DNA of 64,000 bases, from NCBI RefSeq assembly GCF_000953015.1, contig NZ_LN794158.1, positions 1,302,001-1,366,000 of the forward strand, in the 5' to 3' direction. Shown here piece by piece: positions 8,697-18,308 of this stretch. Every line of letters starts with the position of its first letter. The first letter of the stretch is position 1. The notes under the pieces are model-generated. The model was not told where the DNA came from, did not search any database, and saw nothing but the letters and a program-made list of their open reading frames with translations. A program made the position numbers and the translations under genes. The DNA comes from Candidatus Methylopumilus turicensis (GTDB lineage: Bacteria > Pseudomonadota > Gammaproteobacteria > Burkholderiales > Methylophilaceae).

Positions 8697-9443
8697 TTGA
8701 AGAATACCTTAAGCATAGTCATTTGCACAAAAAATGAAGCTCTCAACATTAGTGACTGCGTAATCAGCGCATCCTTCGCAGATGAAGTATTAGTAGTTGA
8801 CTCTGGCAGCACTGACGACACCGTAGATATTGCTAAAAAATTAGGAGCAAGGGTACTTGAAACTGACTGGCCAGGTTATGGCCCACAGCAGAATAAAGCA
8901 ATAGATGCTTCTAAAGGCGACTGGATTTATTCGATAGATGCTGACGAACGGATTACTCCCGAACTAAAAACTGAAATACTTAACGTCATAACTCATGAAG
9001 AACACAAGGTTTATGACGTTCCGAGAAAATCATTTTTTATCACAAAATTCATGAACCACTCTGGCTGGTGGCCTGATAGAACAAGACGTCTTTTCAAGAG
9101 GGGATTCGCAAGATTTACAACCCATGAAATTCATGCAAATCTTTCTACCTCTTTCAGAGTCGGCCATCTTAAATCTCATATGATTCACTATAGCTACAAA
9201 AACTGTCACGAAGTTTTAGAAAAAATGAATCGTTACTCCTCAGGCTCTGCAAATGACATGCTAGCAAATGGTAAAAACAGTTCTCTTCCTAAGGCCCTTG
9301 CGCACGGGTTTTGGGCTTTTTTTCGAACATACTTTATCAAGCTAGGTTTTTTAGATGGTCAAGCTGGCTTAATCCTAGCAATCGCAAACGCAGAATCATC
9401 TTATTACAAACATCTAAAGCTATACTTGCTATCACAACAATAA
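8697..9443 (+). CDS. GT2 glycosyltransferase, WaaE/KdtX-like
   Basis: A 248-residue enzyme of the LPS-core beta-glucosyltransferase group. The N-terminus LSIVICTKNEALNI, the EVLVVDSGSTDDT motif (residues 30-42) and YSIDADERITPEL (81-93), which carries the metal-binding DAD, are all intact. WaaE-type enzymes add glucose to the inner-core heptose. FWAFFRTYF in the C-terminal third is a hydrophobic helix seen in this subgroup and probably anchors the protein to the membrane. The start is a TTG at 8697 with an AGAAAG Shine-Dalgarno sequence a few bases upstream, just after the galE stop. The exact sugar is inferred from family and context. Confidence 0.82.
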   Translation: MKNTLSIVICTKNEALNISDCVISASFADEVLVVDSGSTDDTVDIAKKLGARVLETDWPGYGPQQNKAIDASKGDWIYSIDADERITPELKTEILNVITHEEHKVYDVPRKSFFITKFMNHSGWWPDRTRRLFKRGFARFTTHEIHANLSTSFRVGHLKSHMIHYSYKNCHEVLEKMNRYSSGSANDMLANGKNSSLPKALAHGFWAFFRTYFIKLGFLDGQAGLILAIANAESSYYKHLKLYLLSQQ

Positions 9444-9560
9444 AATCAATGTGACGAGATCCTATCTCTTTCGTTACAACACCTATTTTATAATTTTCTT
9501 ATTTTGTTAGCAGAGGTCTATATCATAATAGACACAACGCAAAGATAGAGTCATCGATTT
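9444..9560 (+). promoter_or_regulatory. Spacer with possible promoter before the heptosyltransferase genes
   Basis: The 117-bp gap is A+T-rich and marks the change from the A+T-rich glycosyltransferase block to more typical sequence. It contains TTGTTA followed 16 bp later by TAATAG, a weak promoter match, overlapping a GTCTAT/ATAGAC inverted repeat at 9516-9533. A new transcript could begin here. Confidence 0.3.
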
Positions 9561-10619
9561 ATGCTTAAGTCATTCAAGCCCAGCAGAAAAATCCAAAAAA
9601 TTCTAGTGATCCAGTTTAAATACCTTGGTGATGCCGTTTTCATTACACCCGCTCTTCAGGCGCTTCATTACCAACACCCTGAAGCAGAAATTCATGTTTT
9701 AGTGGCTAAAGAAGTTGCTCCCATATTTGAGCATCTACCATTCATCACAAAAACTTGGGCTTTCCCACGTAAGAGAGGCAAAGCTAAGCTCTCAGAGTCA
9801 CTGCCTTTTGTGCAAGCACTACGTAAAGAAAAATTTGACCTTTCGGTCGACTTTGTTGGCAATGACAGAGGAAGTATTTTAAGCCTTTTGGTGGGTGCAA
9901 AATCTAGAGTTTCAGCCATAGAGCACCAACTTACTTTATTACAAAAGCTAGCTTACACCCGAACCATACAAACCAGCTTACTTCCTACTTCTTGGGTTAA
10001 ACGACATTTAAAAATGTTGAGGCTCTTGATGGGCACATCTGAAACAACAGCACCTCAAATGTTAATTGTTGCCAATCCATTATTAGCCTCTCAAGCTAAG
10101 CAATTATTGCAAGATCACCAGATCATCTGCCATTTAGGTACATCTCAAGAGAAAAAAGAATGGCCGATTGCGCGCTGGGTTGAGTTTTATCAATTAGCGA
10201 CTAAGGCTGGCTACAAAATCGCTTTTTCAGCGGGGCCTAACGAGCGCGAGCGAAATCTTATTGCAGAACTAAAGAAAGCATTGCCAGATGCTTTTGAATT
10301 ACCCCCAGTGAATGATTTGGCAATGTACTTATCTGTGCTAGACCAAGCAAAACTTGTAATTTCTGGTGACACAGGGCCACTACATTTTGCTGCAGGCCTG
10401 GGGGTTAAGGTAATTGGGCTATTTGGCACAGCAGATTCAGTGCGCCACGCAGCTCCGATTTACAAAGATCATGAGTTAGCCATGAGTAGCCCATGCACTT
10501 GCCTAGCTGAAAGCTCACAATTTGTAACCTGCCAAAGCGCCTCCCCTTGCATGAACTCGATCTCAGCCCAGCAAGTTTTCGAGCGACTTAAAGAACGCTA
10601 TCCTCTTAAGGCTTCTTAA
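9561..10619 (+). CDS. GT9 heptosyltransferase (RfaF/RfaQ-like)
   Basis: A 352-residue GT-B fold protein of the ADP-heptose:LPS heptosyltransferase family. The N-terminal ILVIQFKYLGDAVFITPALQAL and the C-terminal VISGDTGPLHFAAGLGVKVIGLFG (about residues 270-293) are the family hallmarks; the latter binds the ADP-sugar. It transfers heptose onto the growing inner core on the cytoplasmic side of the inner membrane. It lies 39 bp before the waaC-like gene. Sequence suggests heptosyltransferase II or III rather than I, but the acceptor cannot be fixed. The ADP-heptose supply gene gmhB lies about 39 kb downstream in this window. Confidence 0.85.
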   Translation: MLKSFKPSRKIQKILVIQFKYLGDAVFITPALQALHYQHPEAEIHVLVAKEVAPIFEHLPFITKTWAFPRKRGKAKLSESLPFVQALRKEKFDLSVDFVGNDRGSILSLLVGAKSRVSAIEHQLTLLQKLAYTRTIQTSLLPTSWVKRHLKMLRLLMGTSETTAPQMLIVANPLLASQAKQLLQDHQIICHLGTSQEKKEWPIARWVEFYQLATKAGYKIAFSAGPNERERNLIAELKKALPDAFELPPVNDLAMYLSVLDQAKLVISGDTGPLHFAAGLGVKVIGLFGTADSVRHAAPIYKDHELAMSSPCTCLAESSQFVTCQSASPCMNSISAQQVFERLKERYPLKAS

Positions 10620-10658
10620 GCGTTAAAATAGACGCATCTTCACAGAAAATTACATTCC

Positions 10659-11630
10659 TTGCGTATCCTCATCGTCAAAACCTCATCCATGGGTGATGTG
10701 ATTCACAACCTCCCCATCATCGCTGACATCCATGCAGAGTTTCCTAGCGCTCAGATTGATTGGGTGGTTGAGGAGGGCTTTACAGATATGCTGAGGCTTA
10801 ATCCTCAGATTAACAGGGTCATCCCAGTCGCTATTCGCCGCTGGCGCAAACATGTATTTAGCAAAAAAACTTGGCTGGAAATTAAAGCGTTTAAGCTCGC
10901 CTTAAAAAGCACGCACTACGACTTCATTATTGATACTCAATCGCTTCTAAAAAGCGCGTTAATTGGCTGTCTGGCTAATGGAAAACGCTATGGCCAAAGT
11001 CCGAGCACTGCGCGCGAGAGACTAGCTGGTTTTTTATATCACCACCGCTTCGCTATCTCGCGAACACAACATGCTGTTGAGCGTAATCGCCAGTTAACTG
11101 CATTAGCACTCAATTTTAGAGTGCCGACAAGCGCGCCAAACTTTGGACTGCCAAGAAACGAACTGGTTAAAAAAATTGATATGCAATTGCCTGAAAAGTA
11201 CGTCATGGCTTTTCATGCGACCAGTCGTGATTCAAAACTATGGCCGATGGGCCATTGGGTTTCTTTAGGTCTTTTATTGGCCAAAAAAGGCATCACCCTC
11301 TGCTTGCCATGGGCGAGTGATACTGAAAAAAGTCGCGCCAACATTATTGCCACACATGTGCCACAAGCCGTTGTGTTGCCGAAGTCCAGTATCACAACGC
11401 TTGCCCATATTACCGCGGGCGCACAAGCAGCTGTGGGTGTAGACACGGGCCTAGTCCATCTTGCAGTGGCAATGGACGTTCCAACAATTGCCATTTATAC
11501 AGACACACATCCTGATTTGAATGGTGCTTATGGTGGCCAAAATGCACTTGCGATTAATTTAGGTGGAAAAGGTCGCATGCCTGAACCTAGCGAAGTGTTT
11601 AGTGCATTTGATAGGCTAGGAACGTTCTAA
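10659..11630 (+). CDS. waaC: Lipopolysaccharide heptosyltransferase I
   Basis: A 323-residue GT9 enzyme adding the first L-glycero-D-manno-heptose to Kdo2-lipid A. The opening RILIVKTSSMGDVIHNLPIIADI is characteristic of WaaC, and WVVEEGF follows near residues 36-42. The C-terminal half has AFHATSRDSKLWP, in the donor-binding region, and VGVDTGLVHLAVAMDVPTIAIY. The start is TTG at 10659, which places the conserved RILIVK directly after the initiator; the Shine-Dalgarno sequence is weak. Its stop codon overlaps the next start in a TAATG arrangement, so the acyltransferase is translationally coupled. Confidence 0.9.
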   Translation: MRILIVKTSSMGDVIHNLPIIADIHAEFPSAQIDWVVEEGFTDMLRLNPQINRVIPVAIRRWRKHVFSKKTWLEIKAFKLALKSTHYDFIIDTQSLLKSALIGCLANGKRYGQSPSTARERLAGFLYHHRFAISRTQHAVERNRQLTALALNFRVPTSAPNFGLPRNELVKKIDMQLPEKYVMAFHATSRDSKLWPMGHWVSLGLLLAKKGITLCLPWASDTEKSRANIIATHVPQAVVLPKSSITTLAHITAGAQAAVGVDTGLVHLAVAMDVPTIAIYTDTHPDLNGAYGGQNALAINLGGKGRMPEPSEVFSAFDRLGTF

Positions 11631-12475
11631 TGTTGAATCACCAAATATTGGCATACATGCTAAAACTGCTCGCAAAGCTGCCATTATGGGTTGTGCACTT
11701 ATTAGGCTCTGCACTGGGCTGGTTAAGCTATTTAAGTTACCAAAAATACGCTCACTTAATCAACACAAACCTAAAGCTAAGCCAGTTAACAAAAGATAGC
11801 GTCAGCCTCAAAAAAACATTACACCGCAACATTAGTGAAACAGGCAAAGCCTTCTTAGAAACCTTTGCTATTTGGTTTAAAGATTACTCCAGACTATCAC
11901 CATGGTATCAAGGCTGCACTGGCTGGGAGCACGTTGAATCAGGCTTAAGTAAAGGCAAAGGCATTATATTTCTAACGCCTCACTTGGGATGCTTTGAAAT
12001 TACTTCACTTTACTACGGGCAATTTCACCCGATCACCGTATTATTCCGCCCCCCCAGACAAAGTTGGCTGATGCCGCTTATTAATCAAGGGCGTCAACGC
12101 GGCAAAGTGAGCCTGGCACCAGCTAATGCGCAAGGCGTGAAGCTATTACTTCAAGCCTTAAAACGTGGTGAGGCGATTGGGATTTTGCCCGATCAAGCGC
12201 CATATGAAGGGGAAGGCGAATGGGCGCCATTTTTTGGACGCCCAGCTTACACCATGACACTCGCATCGAAACTTGCACAAAAATCTGGTGCGCAAGTGCT
12301 CATGGCCTTTGGTGAGCGATTGCCAAATGGACGTGGCTACCACATTCATATTAAGCCGATTCCTGAAGGTGGCATCAACACACCTGAATTACTCAATCAA
12401 GCAATTGAGAACACCATAGCGCAGTGCCCTTCGCAGTACATGTGGATTTATGACCGTTATAAAGTTCGAAACTAA
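11630..12475 (+). CDS. Lipid A biosynthesis acyltransferase (LpxL/HtrB family)
   Basis: A 281-residue membrane-anchored acyltransferase that adds a secondary acyl chain to Kdo2-lipid A. The HX4E catalytic motif is TPHLGCFE (His118, Glu123), and ILPDQAPYEGEGEWAPFFGR near residues 181-200 matches the conserved DQ segment. A hydrophobic N-terminus (about 8-36) anchors it to the inner membrane. Length is slightly below the approximately 300 residues of E. coli LpxL, normal for betaproteobacteria. LpxL and LpxM types cannot be told apart here. It overlaps waaC by one base and closes the LPS block. Confidence 0.87.
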   Translation: MLNHQILAYMLKLLAKLPLWVVHLLGSALGWLSYLSYQKYAHLINTNLKLSQLTKDSVSLKKTLHRNISETGKAFLETFAIWFKDYSRLSPWYQGCTGWEHVESGLSKGKGIIFLTPHLGCFEITSLYYGQFHPITVLFRPPRQSWLMPLINQGRQRGKVSLAPANAQGVKLLLQALKRGEAIGILPDQAPYEGEGEWAPFFGRPAYTMTLASKLAQKSGAQVLMAFGERLPNGRGYHIHIKPIPEGGINTPELLNQAIENTIAQCPSQYMWIYDRYKVRN

Positions 12476-12493
12476 TCTCGCTTAAAAATTATC

Positions 12494-12513
12494 AGCAAAA
12501 TTTAATTTTTGCT
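12494..12513 (+). terminator. Weak hairpin after the LpxL-type gene
   Basis: AGCAAAA (12494-12500) pairs with TTTTGCT (12507-12513) around a 6-nt loop. The stem is A+T-rich and lacks a strong T run after it, so it is at best a weak terminator just before the grpE promoter. Confidence 0.3.
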
Positions 12514-12542
12514 CTTGTAATCATCCACATCATCCCCATTTA
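12514..12542 (+). promoter_or_regulatory. Sigma-32 heat-shock promoter of grpE
   Basis: CTTGTAA (12514-12520) and CCCCATTTA (12534-12542) are separated by 13 bp. This matches the sigma-32 consensus of CTTGAAA and CCCCATnT at its optimal spacing, with one -35 change. It lies 43 bp before the grpE ATG. Confidence 0.85.
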
Positions 12543-12585
12543 GCAACTTATCGTAAAAACAAATCACTAAAAATAAGGGATTTTT

Positions 12586-13113
12586 ATGTCGCAAGAAGAC
12601 CAAAACCAAACTCCTGAAGCTGAAAATACAACCGAAGCTTCTGTTGAAACAGAAAAAACGCCTGAAGCGCGCATTGCGGAGCTAGAAGCGCAATTAGTGG
12701 AGCAACAAGCTGCTGTGCTGTATGCCAAAGCCGAAGGCGAAAATATCCGCCGCCGCGCGACTGACGACATCGACAAAGCGCGCAAATATGCGCTTGAAAA
12801 ATTCTCTGGTGAATTGTTAGCAGTTAAAGACAGCTTAGATGCTGCGCTTGGTGTGGCGAATGCCACGCTTGAAAGCTACAAAGACGGTGTTGAATTAACT
12901 TCAAAACAGCTATTTAGCGTATTCGAAAAATTCAATATCGCTGAAGTAAACCCGGTTGGTGAAAAGTTTGATCCAAACAAACATCAAGCAATTAGCGCCA
13001 TTGAAGCCGAAGGTGAACCAAATACCGTGCATAGCGTTTTGCAAAAAGGCTACACATTGAATGAACGCGTTCTGCGCCCTGCTTTAGTGATGGTCGTCAA
13101 AGCAAAAGAATAG
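12586..13113 (+). CDS. grpE: Nucleotide exchange factor GrpE
   Basis: A 175-residue co-chaperone that speeds ADP release from DnaK in the cytoplasm. It has an acidic disordered N-terminus (residues 1-25), a long coiled-coil helix rich in Ala, Glu and Gln (about 26-85), and the C-terminal beta domain with the conserved [16 protein letters not shown] and [18 protein letters not shown] signatures. It is the first gene of a grpE-dnaK-dnaJ series. The upstream sigma-32 promoter makes heat induction very likely. Confidence 0.96.
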   Translation: MSQEDQNQTPEAENTTEASVETEKTPEARIAELEAQLVEQQAAVLYAKAEGENIRRRATDDIDKARKYALEKFSGELLAVKDSLDAALGVANATLESYKDGVELTSKQLFSVFEKFNIAEVNPVGEKFDPNKHQAISAIEAEGEPNTVHSVLQKGYTLNERVLRPALVMVVKAKE

Positions 13114-13131
13114 AACTTTTCAAAATGGGGT

Positions 13132-13160
13132 CTTGAAAGATCAAAACTTAGCCCCATTAA
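13132..13160 (+). promoter_or_regulatory. Sigma-32 heat-shock promoter of dnaK
   Basis: A perfect CTTGAAA (13132-13138) and CCCCATTAA (13152-13160), 13 bp apart, lie 49 bp before the dnaK ATG. An upstream AATGGGG (13124-13130) is the exact complement of CCCCATT at the -10 box, so the whole promoter can form a stem with a 21-nt loop. Confidence 0.9.
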
Positions 13161-13209
13161 CAGTACATAGAAATTTTGAATTAACTAATTATTTAAAGAG
13201 GAATATCTC

Positions 13210-15135
13210 ATGGGTAAAATTATCGGTATTGACTTAGGCACCACCAACTCTTGCGTGGCCGTCATGGAAGGTGGCAAGCCACGCGTGATTGAAAACGCTG
13301 AAGGCGGGCGCACTACACCATCTATCATCGCTTACCAAGATGATGGCGAAATTTTAACTGGCGCGCCAGCTAAGCGCCAAGCAGTGACCAACCCTAAGAA
13401 CACATTGTTCGCGGTTAAGCGTTTAATCGGTCGCCGTTTTGACGAAAAAGAAGTTCAAAAAGACATCAATCTAATGCCTTACTCAATCGCAAAAGCCGAC
13501 AATGGTGATGCATGGGTAGAAGTGCGTGGGCAAAAAATGGCACCACCGCAAATTTCTGCTGAAGTTTTACGCAAAATGAAGAAAACTGCGGAAGACTACT
13601 TAGGCGAAGAAGTGACAGAGGCAGTAATTACCGTGCCTGCGTACTTCAACGACAGCCAACGTCAAGCAACAAAAGATGCCGGCCGTATCGCTGGCCTAGA
13701 TGTTAAACGTATCATCAACGAACCAACTGCAGCGGCATTAGCATTTGGCCTAGACAAACAAGAAGGTGATCGCAAGATTGCAGTGTATGACTTGGGTGGC
13801 GGTACATTTGACGTGTCTATCATTGAGATTTCAAGCATCGATGGCGAGCACCAATTTGAAGTACTTTCAACCAATGGCGACACGTTCTTGGGCGGTGAAG
13901 ACTTTGATAATCGCATGATTGACTTCTTGGCTGATGAGTTCAAGAAAGAGAACGGCCTTGATTTGCGTAATGACTTGCTTGCTAAGCAACGTCTAAAAGA
14001 AGCGGCTGAAAAAGCGAAGATTGAACTCTCTTCAGCACAACAAACTGAAGTGAACTTGCCTTACATCACTGCAGATGCTTCTGGCCCTAAACATTTGGTC
14101 GTGAAAATTACCCGTACTAAATTTGAATCTTTGGTTGAAGATTTGATTGAACGCACGATTGCACCTTGTCGCACAGCCCTAAAAGACGCTGGCGTAAGCA
14201 TCGATGAAATCGGCGATGTAATTTTGGTGGGCGGTCAAAGCCGTATGCCCAAAGTGCAAGAAAAAGTAAAAGAGATTTTCGGTAAAGAAGCACGTAAAGA
14301 CGTCAACCCTGATGAAGCGGTGGCTGTTGGCGCAGCAATTCAAGGCGGCGTATTGCAAGGCGATGTAAAAGACGTGTTGTTGTTAGACGTATCGCCATTG
14401 TCACTCGGTATTGAGACCATGGGCGGCGTGATGACTAAACTCATCAAAAAGAACACAACGATTCCAACTAAGGCATCACAAGTGTTCTCAACAGCTGAAG
14501 ACAACCAAAACGCTGTGACCATTCAAGTGTTGCAAGGTGAACGTGAAATGGCATCTGGCAATAAGAGCTTGGGTCAATTTAACTTGAGCGACATTCCTCC
14601 AGCACCGCGTGGCATGCCACAAATTGAAGTGACTTTTGATATTGATGCTAACGGTATCTTGCATGTATCTGCAAAAGATAAAGCCACTGGCAAAGAGAAC
14701 AAAATCACGATTAAGGCAAACTCAGGCTTGTCTGAAGAAGAAATCAAACGCATGGAAGAAGATGCAGCAGCGCATGCCGATGAAGACAAAGCATTGCGTG
14801 AGTTGGTTGATGCGCGTAACGCAGCAGACGGCATGATTCACAGTGTGAAAAAATCGTTAACAGAGCACGGCGACAAATTGGATGCTGACGAAAAAGCGAA
14901 AATTGAAGCGGCAGTTCAAGATGTTGAAGATGTGCTAAAAGAGGGTGACAAAGAAACGATTGAAGCTAAAACGAATGCATTAATGGAAGCATCACAAAAG
15001 CTAGGCGAAAAAGTTTACGCTGAGCAACAAGCTCAGCAAGCTGGCGGTGCTGAAGCGCAACCACAAGGCGAAAAAACAGTTGATGCTGAAGTGGTCGATG
15101 CTGAGTTTGAAGAAGTAAAGTCTGATAAAAAATAA
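13210..15135 (+). CDS. dnaK: Chaperone DnaK (Hsp70)
   Basis: This 641-residue ATP-dependent chaperone folds and protects proteins in the cytoplasm with DnaJ and GrpE. The ATPase domain opens with [16 protein letters not shown] and holds [29 protein letters not shown] and [10 protein letters not shown]. The linker [15 protein letters not shown] leads to the substrate-binding domain, and the C-terminus ends in the acidic EEVKSDKK expected of bacterial DnaK. The GAGG Shine-Dalgarno sequence just upstream supports this ATG. Besides read-through from grpE it has its own perfect sigma-32 promoter. Confidence 0.98.
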   Translation: MGKIIGIDLGTTNSCVAVMEGGKPRVIENAEGGRTTPSIIAYQDDGEILTGAPAKRQAVTNPKNTLFAVKRLIGRRFDEKEVQKDINLMPYSIAKADNGDAWVEVRGQKMAPPQISAEVLRKMKKTAEDYLGEEVTEAVITVPAYFNDSQRQATKDAGRIAGLDVKRIINEPTAAALAFGLDKQEGDRKIAVYDLGGGTFDVSIIEISSIDGEHQFEVLSTNGDTFLGGEDFDNRMIDFLADEFKKENGLDLRNDLLAKQRLKEAAEKAKIELSSAQQTEVNLPYITADASGPKHLVVKITRTKFESLVEDLIERTIAPCRTALKDAGVSIDEIGDVILVGGQSRMPKVQEKVKEIFGKEARKDVNPDEAVAVGAAIQGGVLQGDVKDVLLLDVSPLSLGIETMGGVMTKLIKKNTTIPTKASQVFSTAEDNQNAVTIQVLQGEREMASGNKSLGQFNLSDIPPAPRGMPQIEVTFDIDANGILHVSAKDKATGKENKITIKANSGLSEEEIKRMEEDAAAHADEDKALRELVDARNAADGMIHSVKKSLTEHGDKLDADEKAKIEAAVQDVEDVLKEGDKETIEAKTNALMEASQKLGEKVYAEQQAQQAGGAEAQPQGEKTVDAEVVDAEFEEVKSDKK

Positions 15136-15155
15136 TCTTTTTTATTGGTAAAGAT

Positions 15156-15188
15156 AAGCACATCCTCGTCAAAAGCGTGGGTGTGCTT
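15156..15188 (+). terminator. 10-bp hairpin between dnaK and dnaJ
   Basis: Arms 15156-15165 and 15179-15188 form ten pairs including one G-U, with a 13-nt loop, followed by a T-rich run. It could attenuate read-through so that DnaJ is made in smaller amounts than DnaK. No separate sigma-32 promoter is visible before dnaJ. Confidence 0.55.
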
Positions 15189-15238
15189 TCTTGCATTTTT
15201 ACATGCATTTTTAGCCCAACCTTATAAGCGACAGAATA

Positions 15239-16363
15239 ATGGCAAAACGTGATTATTACGAAGTACTTGGTGTCAACCGAGATGCTTCAGCAGAAGAAAT
15301 TAAAAAAGCTTATCGCAAACTTGCGATGAAGTATCACCCTGACCGCAATCCAGACAATCCAAAAGCGGAGGAGCAATTCAAAGAAGCCAAAGAAGCTTAT
15401 GAAATGCTCTCTGACGACCAAAAGCGTGGTGCTTATGACCAATATGGCCATGCAGGCGTCGATCCTAGCGCAGGCCCTGGTCCTGGCGGTGCTGGCTTTG
15501 GTAATTTTGGCGATGCTTTCGGTGACATTTTTGGCGACATCTTTGGTGGTGGCGGAGGTGGTGGTCGTCGCTCTAATGTTTATCGCGGTGCCGACTTGCG
15601 TTACAACATGGAAATCTCACTCGAAGATGCTGCGCGCGGCACAGAGACCAAAATCCGTATTCCAGTCATGTCTAAATGTTCACCTTGTAATGGCACAGGC
15701 GCTAAAGCAGGCACATCGCCAGTCACATGTACCACCTGCCAAGGTCACGGCCAAGTGCGTATGCAACAAGGCTTTTTCTCCGTGCAACAAACCTGTCCAA
15801 AATGTCATGGTAGCGGTCGCATGGTCAAAGACCCATGCCCAAGCTGCCATGGTGATGGACGTGTTAAAGAGCACAAAACCTTATCGGTGAAAATTCCATC
15901 AGGCGTGGATGAAGGAGATCGTATTCGCTTAACAGGCGAAGGTGAAGCTGGCGTCAATGGCGGCCCGACGGGTGACTTGTATGTGGTTGTGCACCTAAAA
16001 CAACACGAAATCTTCCAACGTGAAGGTGGCGATTTACATTGTGAAATGCCGATTAGCTTCACGACTGCGGCGCTTGGCGGTGAGATTGAAATCCCGACGC
16101 TCGATGGTCATGCAAAAATGAAAATTCCTGCAGAAACTCAAACAGGGGCGACATTTAGACTACGTGGCAAGGGAATCAAGCCACTTCGAAGCAATCAAAA
16201 TGGCGATTTAATGGTGCATGTTGTGGTTGAAACGCCAGTCAAACTCAACGAAAAACAACGCGAATTATTGCGCGAGTTAGAGGCGATCAATCAACAAGAT
16301 TCAGAAAAGCACAGCCCGCGTGCTAAAGGTTGGTTAGATAAAGTGAAAGACTTCTTTGAATAA
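15239..16363 (+). CDS. dnaJ: Chaperone DnaJ (Hsp40)
   Basis: A 374-residue type I J-protein that delivers substrates to DnaK and stimulates its ATPase. The J domain (residues 1-70) has the essential HPD in [12 protein letters not shown] Gly/Phe-rich linker with a GGGGGGG run follows to about residue 110. The zinc domain has four CxxCxGxG repeats: [24 protein letters not shown] and CPSCHGDG. C-terminal client-binding domains complete the protein. It is the last gene of the heat-shock series and is followed by a strong terminator. Confidence 0.97.
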   Translation: MAKRDYYEVLGVNRDASAEEIKKAYRKLAMKYHPDRNPDNPKAEEQFKEAKEAYEMLSDDQKRGAYDQYGHAGVDPSAGPGPGGAGFGNFGDAFGDIFGDIFGGGGGGGRRSNVYRGADLRYNMEISLEDAARGTETKIRIPVMSKCSPCNGTGAKAGTSPVTCTTCQGHGQVRMQQGFFSVQQTCPKCHGSGRMVKDPCPSCHGDGRVKEHKTLSVKIPSGVDEGDRIRLTGEGEAGVNGGPTGDLYVVVHLKQHEIFQREGGDLHCEMPISFTTAALGGEIEIPTLDGHAKMKIPAETQTGATFRLRGKGIKPLRSNQNGDLMVHVVVETPVKLNEKQRELLRELEAINQQDSEKHSPRAKGWLDKVKDFFE

Positions 16364-16380
16364 TTAAAAGTAGTGTTAAT

Positions 16381-16408
16381 AAAAAAGCCTGCATCAGCAG
16401 GCTTTTTT
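16381..16408 (+). terminator. Rho-independent terminator after dnaJ
   Basis: A perfect stem AAAAAAGCCTGC / GCAGGCTTTTTT with loop ATCA closes the heat-shock transcript 18 bp after the dnaJ stop. The A run on the other side makes it potentially bidirectional. Confidence 0.92.
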
Positions 16409-16439
16409 ATTAACTATAAATTTCAGAAGTTGAAGCTGA

Positions 16440-16489
16440 AAGACCGCAGGGGTCTTGTCCGTGGAATATATCCGCTAAAGCGGATTATT
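16440..16489 (-). repeat. Two-hairpin intergenic repeat, copy A
   Basis: Read on the minus strand this 50-bp unit starts at the last base of the gloA stop. It has the palindrome TCCGCT-TT-AGCGGA flanked by AATAA and TATATT, then a second stem AAGACC/GGTCTT. A related unit occurs at 44495-44544: the first 25 bases differ at two positions, the next 25 agree at 15. It may also act as the gloA terminator. Confidence 0.6.
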
Positions 16490-16887
16490 CACACGCCATA
16501 TGTCCCTTTTTGAATGAACTCCACTTTATAGCCATCAGGGTCTTCTACAAAAGCAATCACAGTCGTGCCGTGCATCATCGGTCCAGCTTCACGCACCACT
16601 TTACCGCCGGCTTTTTTGACTTGTTCACAGGTCGCATAGGCATCATCCACTTCAATCGCCACATGTCCATAGGCCTTGCCCATATCGTAACTTTCTACAC
16701 CATAGTTGTAAGTGAGTTCTAATACGGTATGGTCTTTTTCATCGCCATAGCCAACAAATGCTAATGTGAATTTTCCATCTGGGAAATCATGCTGACGCAG
16801 CACTTTCATGCCTAAAATTTCAGTATAAAACTGAATGGATTTTTCTAAATTACCCACACGTAACATGGTATGTAGCATGCGCATCAT
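16489..16887 (-). CDS. gloA: Lactoylglutathione lyase (glyoxalase I)
   Basis: A 132-residue glyoxalase I that converts the methylglyoxal-glutathione hemithioacetal to S-lactoylglutathione in the cytoplasm. All four metal ligands are present: His6 in LHTMLR, Glu57 in VLELTYN, His75 in YGHVAIEV and Glu123 in YKVEFIQ, counted from the first ATG. The short length without the eukaryotic insert matches the nickel-dependent bacterial type. Two ATG codons stand in tandem; the second (16884) has better spacing from the AAGGAAG Shine-Dalgarno sequence and matches the E. coli start. It is the last gene of a minus-strand run, 22 bp after the ferredoxin gene. Confidence 0.95.
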   Translation of the reverse strand: MMRMLHTMLRVGNLEKSIQFYTEILGMKVLRQHDFPDGKFTLAFVGYGDEKDHTVLELTYNYGVESYDMGKAYGHVAIEVDDAYATCEQVKKAGGKVVREAGPMMHGTTVIAFVEDPDGYKVEFIQKGTYGV

Positions 16888-16909
16888 GACTTCCTTTCAA
16901 TATAAAAAA

Positions 16910-17672
<763 letters not shown>

Positions 17673-17741
17673 AGCATCAACCGAATTGCGACCAGTGGTG
17701 TGAGGTCAATAGCCCAATTCTAACAGGCTCTGGAGGTTTTA

Positions 17742-18308
17742 CTAAGTGGCGGTTTTTAATAAATGATAGAAAACATTGCCGGCCTTGCCTGACTTATAGA
17801 CTTGCCAGTCGGCGTTATCAGTTAGCGCAAACTCAGCTTCAACATACACCAAACCATCTTCTGATAACGCTGTTTTGATAAGCGGCAATACTTGATCTAA
17901 CAAGCCTTGATGGTATGGGGGATCTGCAAAAATCACGTCGAATTTTTGCTGATTTTGCTTGAGGAATTGCAAGGCATCGACGTTAAGCACTTGGGCATTG
18001 GTCGCTTTTAACGTCGTTTTATTGTCCACTAAGGCTTGATAAGCAGCGCGTGACTTCTCTATCAAGACCACTTGCGTGGCACCACGCGACAAAGCCTCAA
18101 AGCCCATCACCCCCGTGCCCGCAAACAAGTCCAAACAGCTTAACCCATGAAGCGTTTGCCCCAGCCAATTAAAAACAGTCTGGCGCACTCTGTCAGGTGT
18201 TGGGCGTAAGCCATCTACATCAGGGAACTTGAGCAGACGACTGCGCCAATCCCCTGCATTAATTCGAACCGTGTTATTTGCTTTTCTGCTCAATTTATGA
18301 GTCGCCAC
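17742..18308 (-). CDS. rsmD: 16S rRNA (guanine966-N2)-methyltransferase
   Basis: A 188-residue Rossmann methyltransferase that uses S-adenosylmethionine to methylate G966 of 16S rRNA in the small ribosomal subunit. The SAM-binding loop is LDLFAGTGVMGFEALSRGA (about residues 60-78) and the catalytic motif is ADPPYHQG near 131-138. The TPDRVRQTVFNWL helix upstream is diagnostic for RsmD. The start overlaps the end of the upstream M16 protein gene by 14 bases, so translation is probably coupled. Confidence 0.95.
   Translation of the reverse strand: MATHKLSRKANNTVRINAGDWRSRLLKFPDVDGLRPTPDRVRQTVFNWLGQTLHGLSCLDLFAGTGVMGFEALSRGATQVVLIEKSRAAYQALVDNKTTLKATNAQVLNVDALQFLKQNQQKFDVIFADPPYHQGLLDQVLPLIKTALSEDGLVYVEAEFALTDNADWQVYKSGKAGNVFYHLLKTAT

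Noticed and set aside
13662-14834. Antisense frames within dnaK
   Set aside because: Common shadows of a long conserved gene; no start signals or family features.
15399-15890. 163-codon overlapping frame in dnaJ
   Set aside because: Arises from the Gly-rich and Cys-rich repeat codons in another frame; low complexity.
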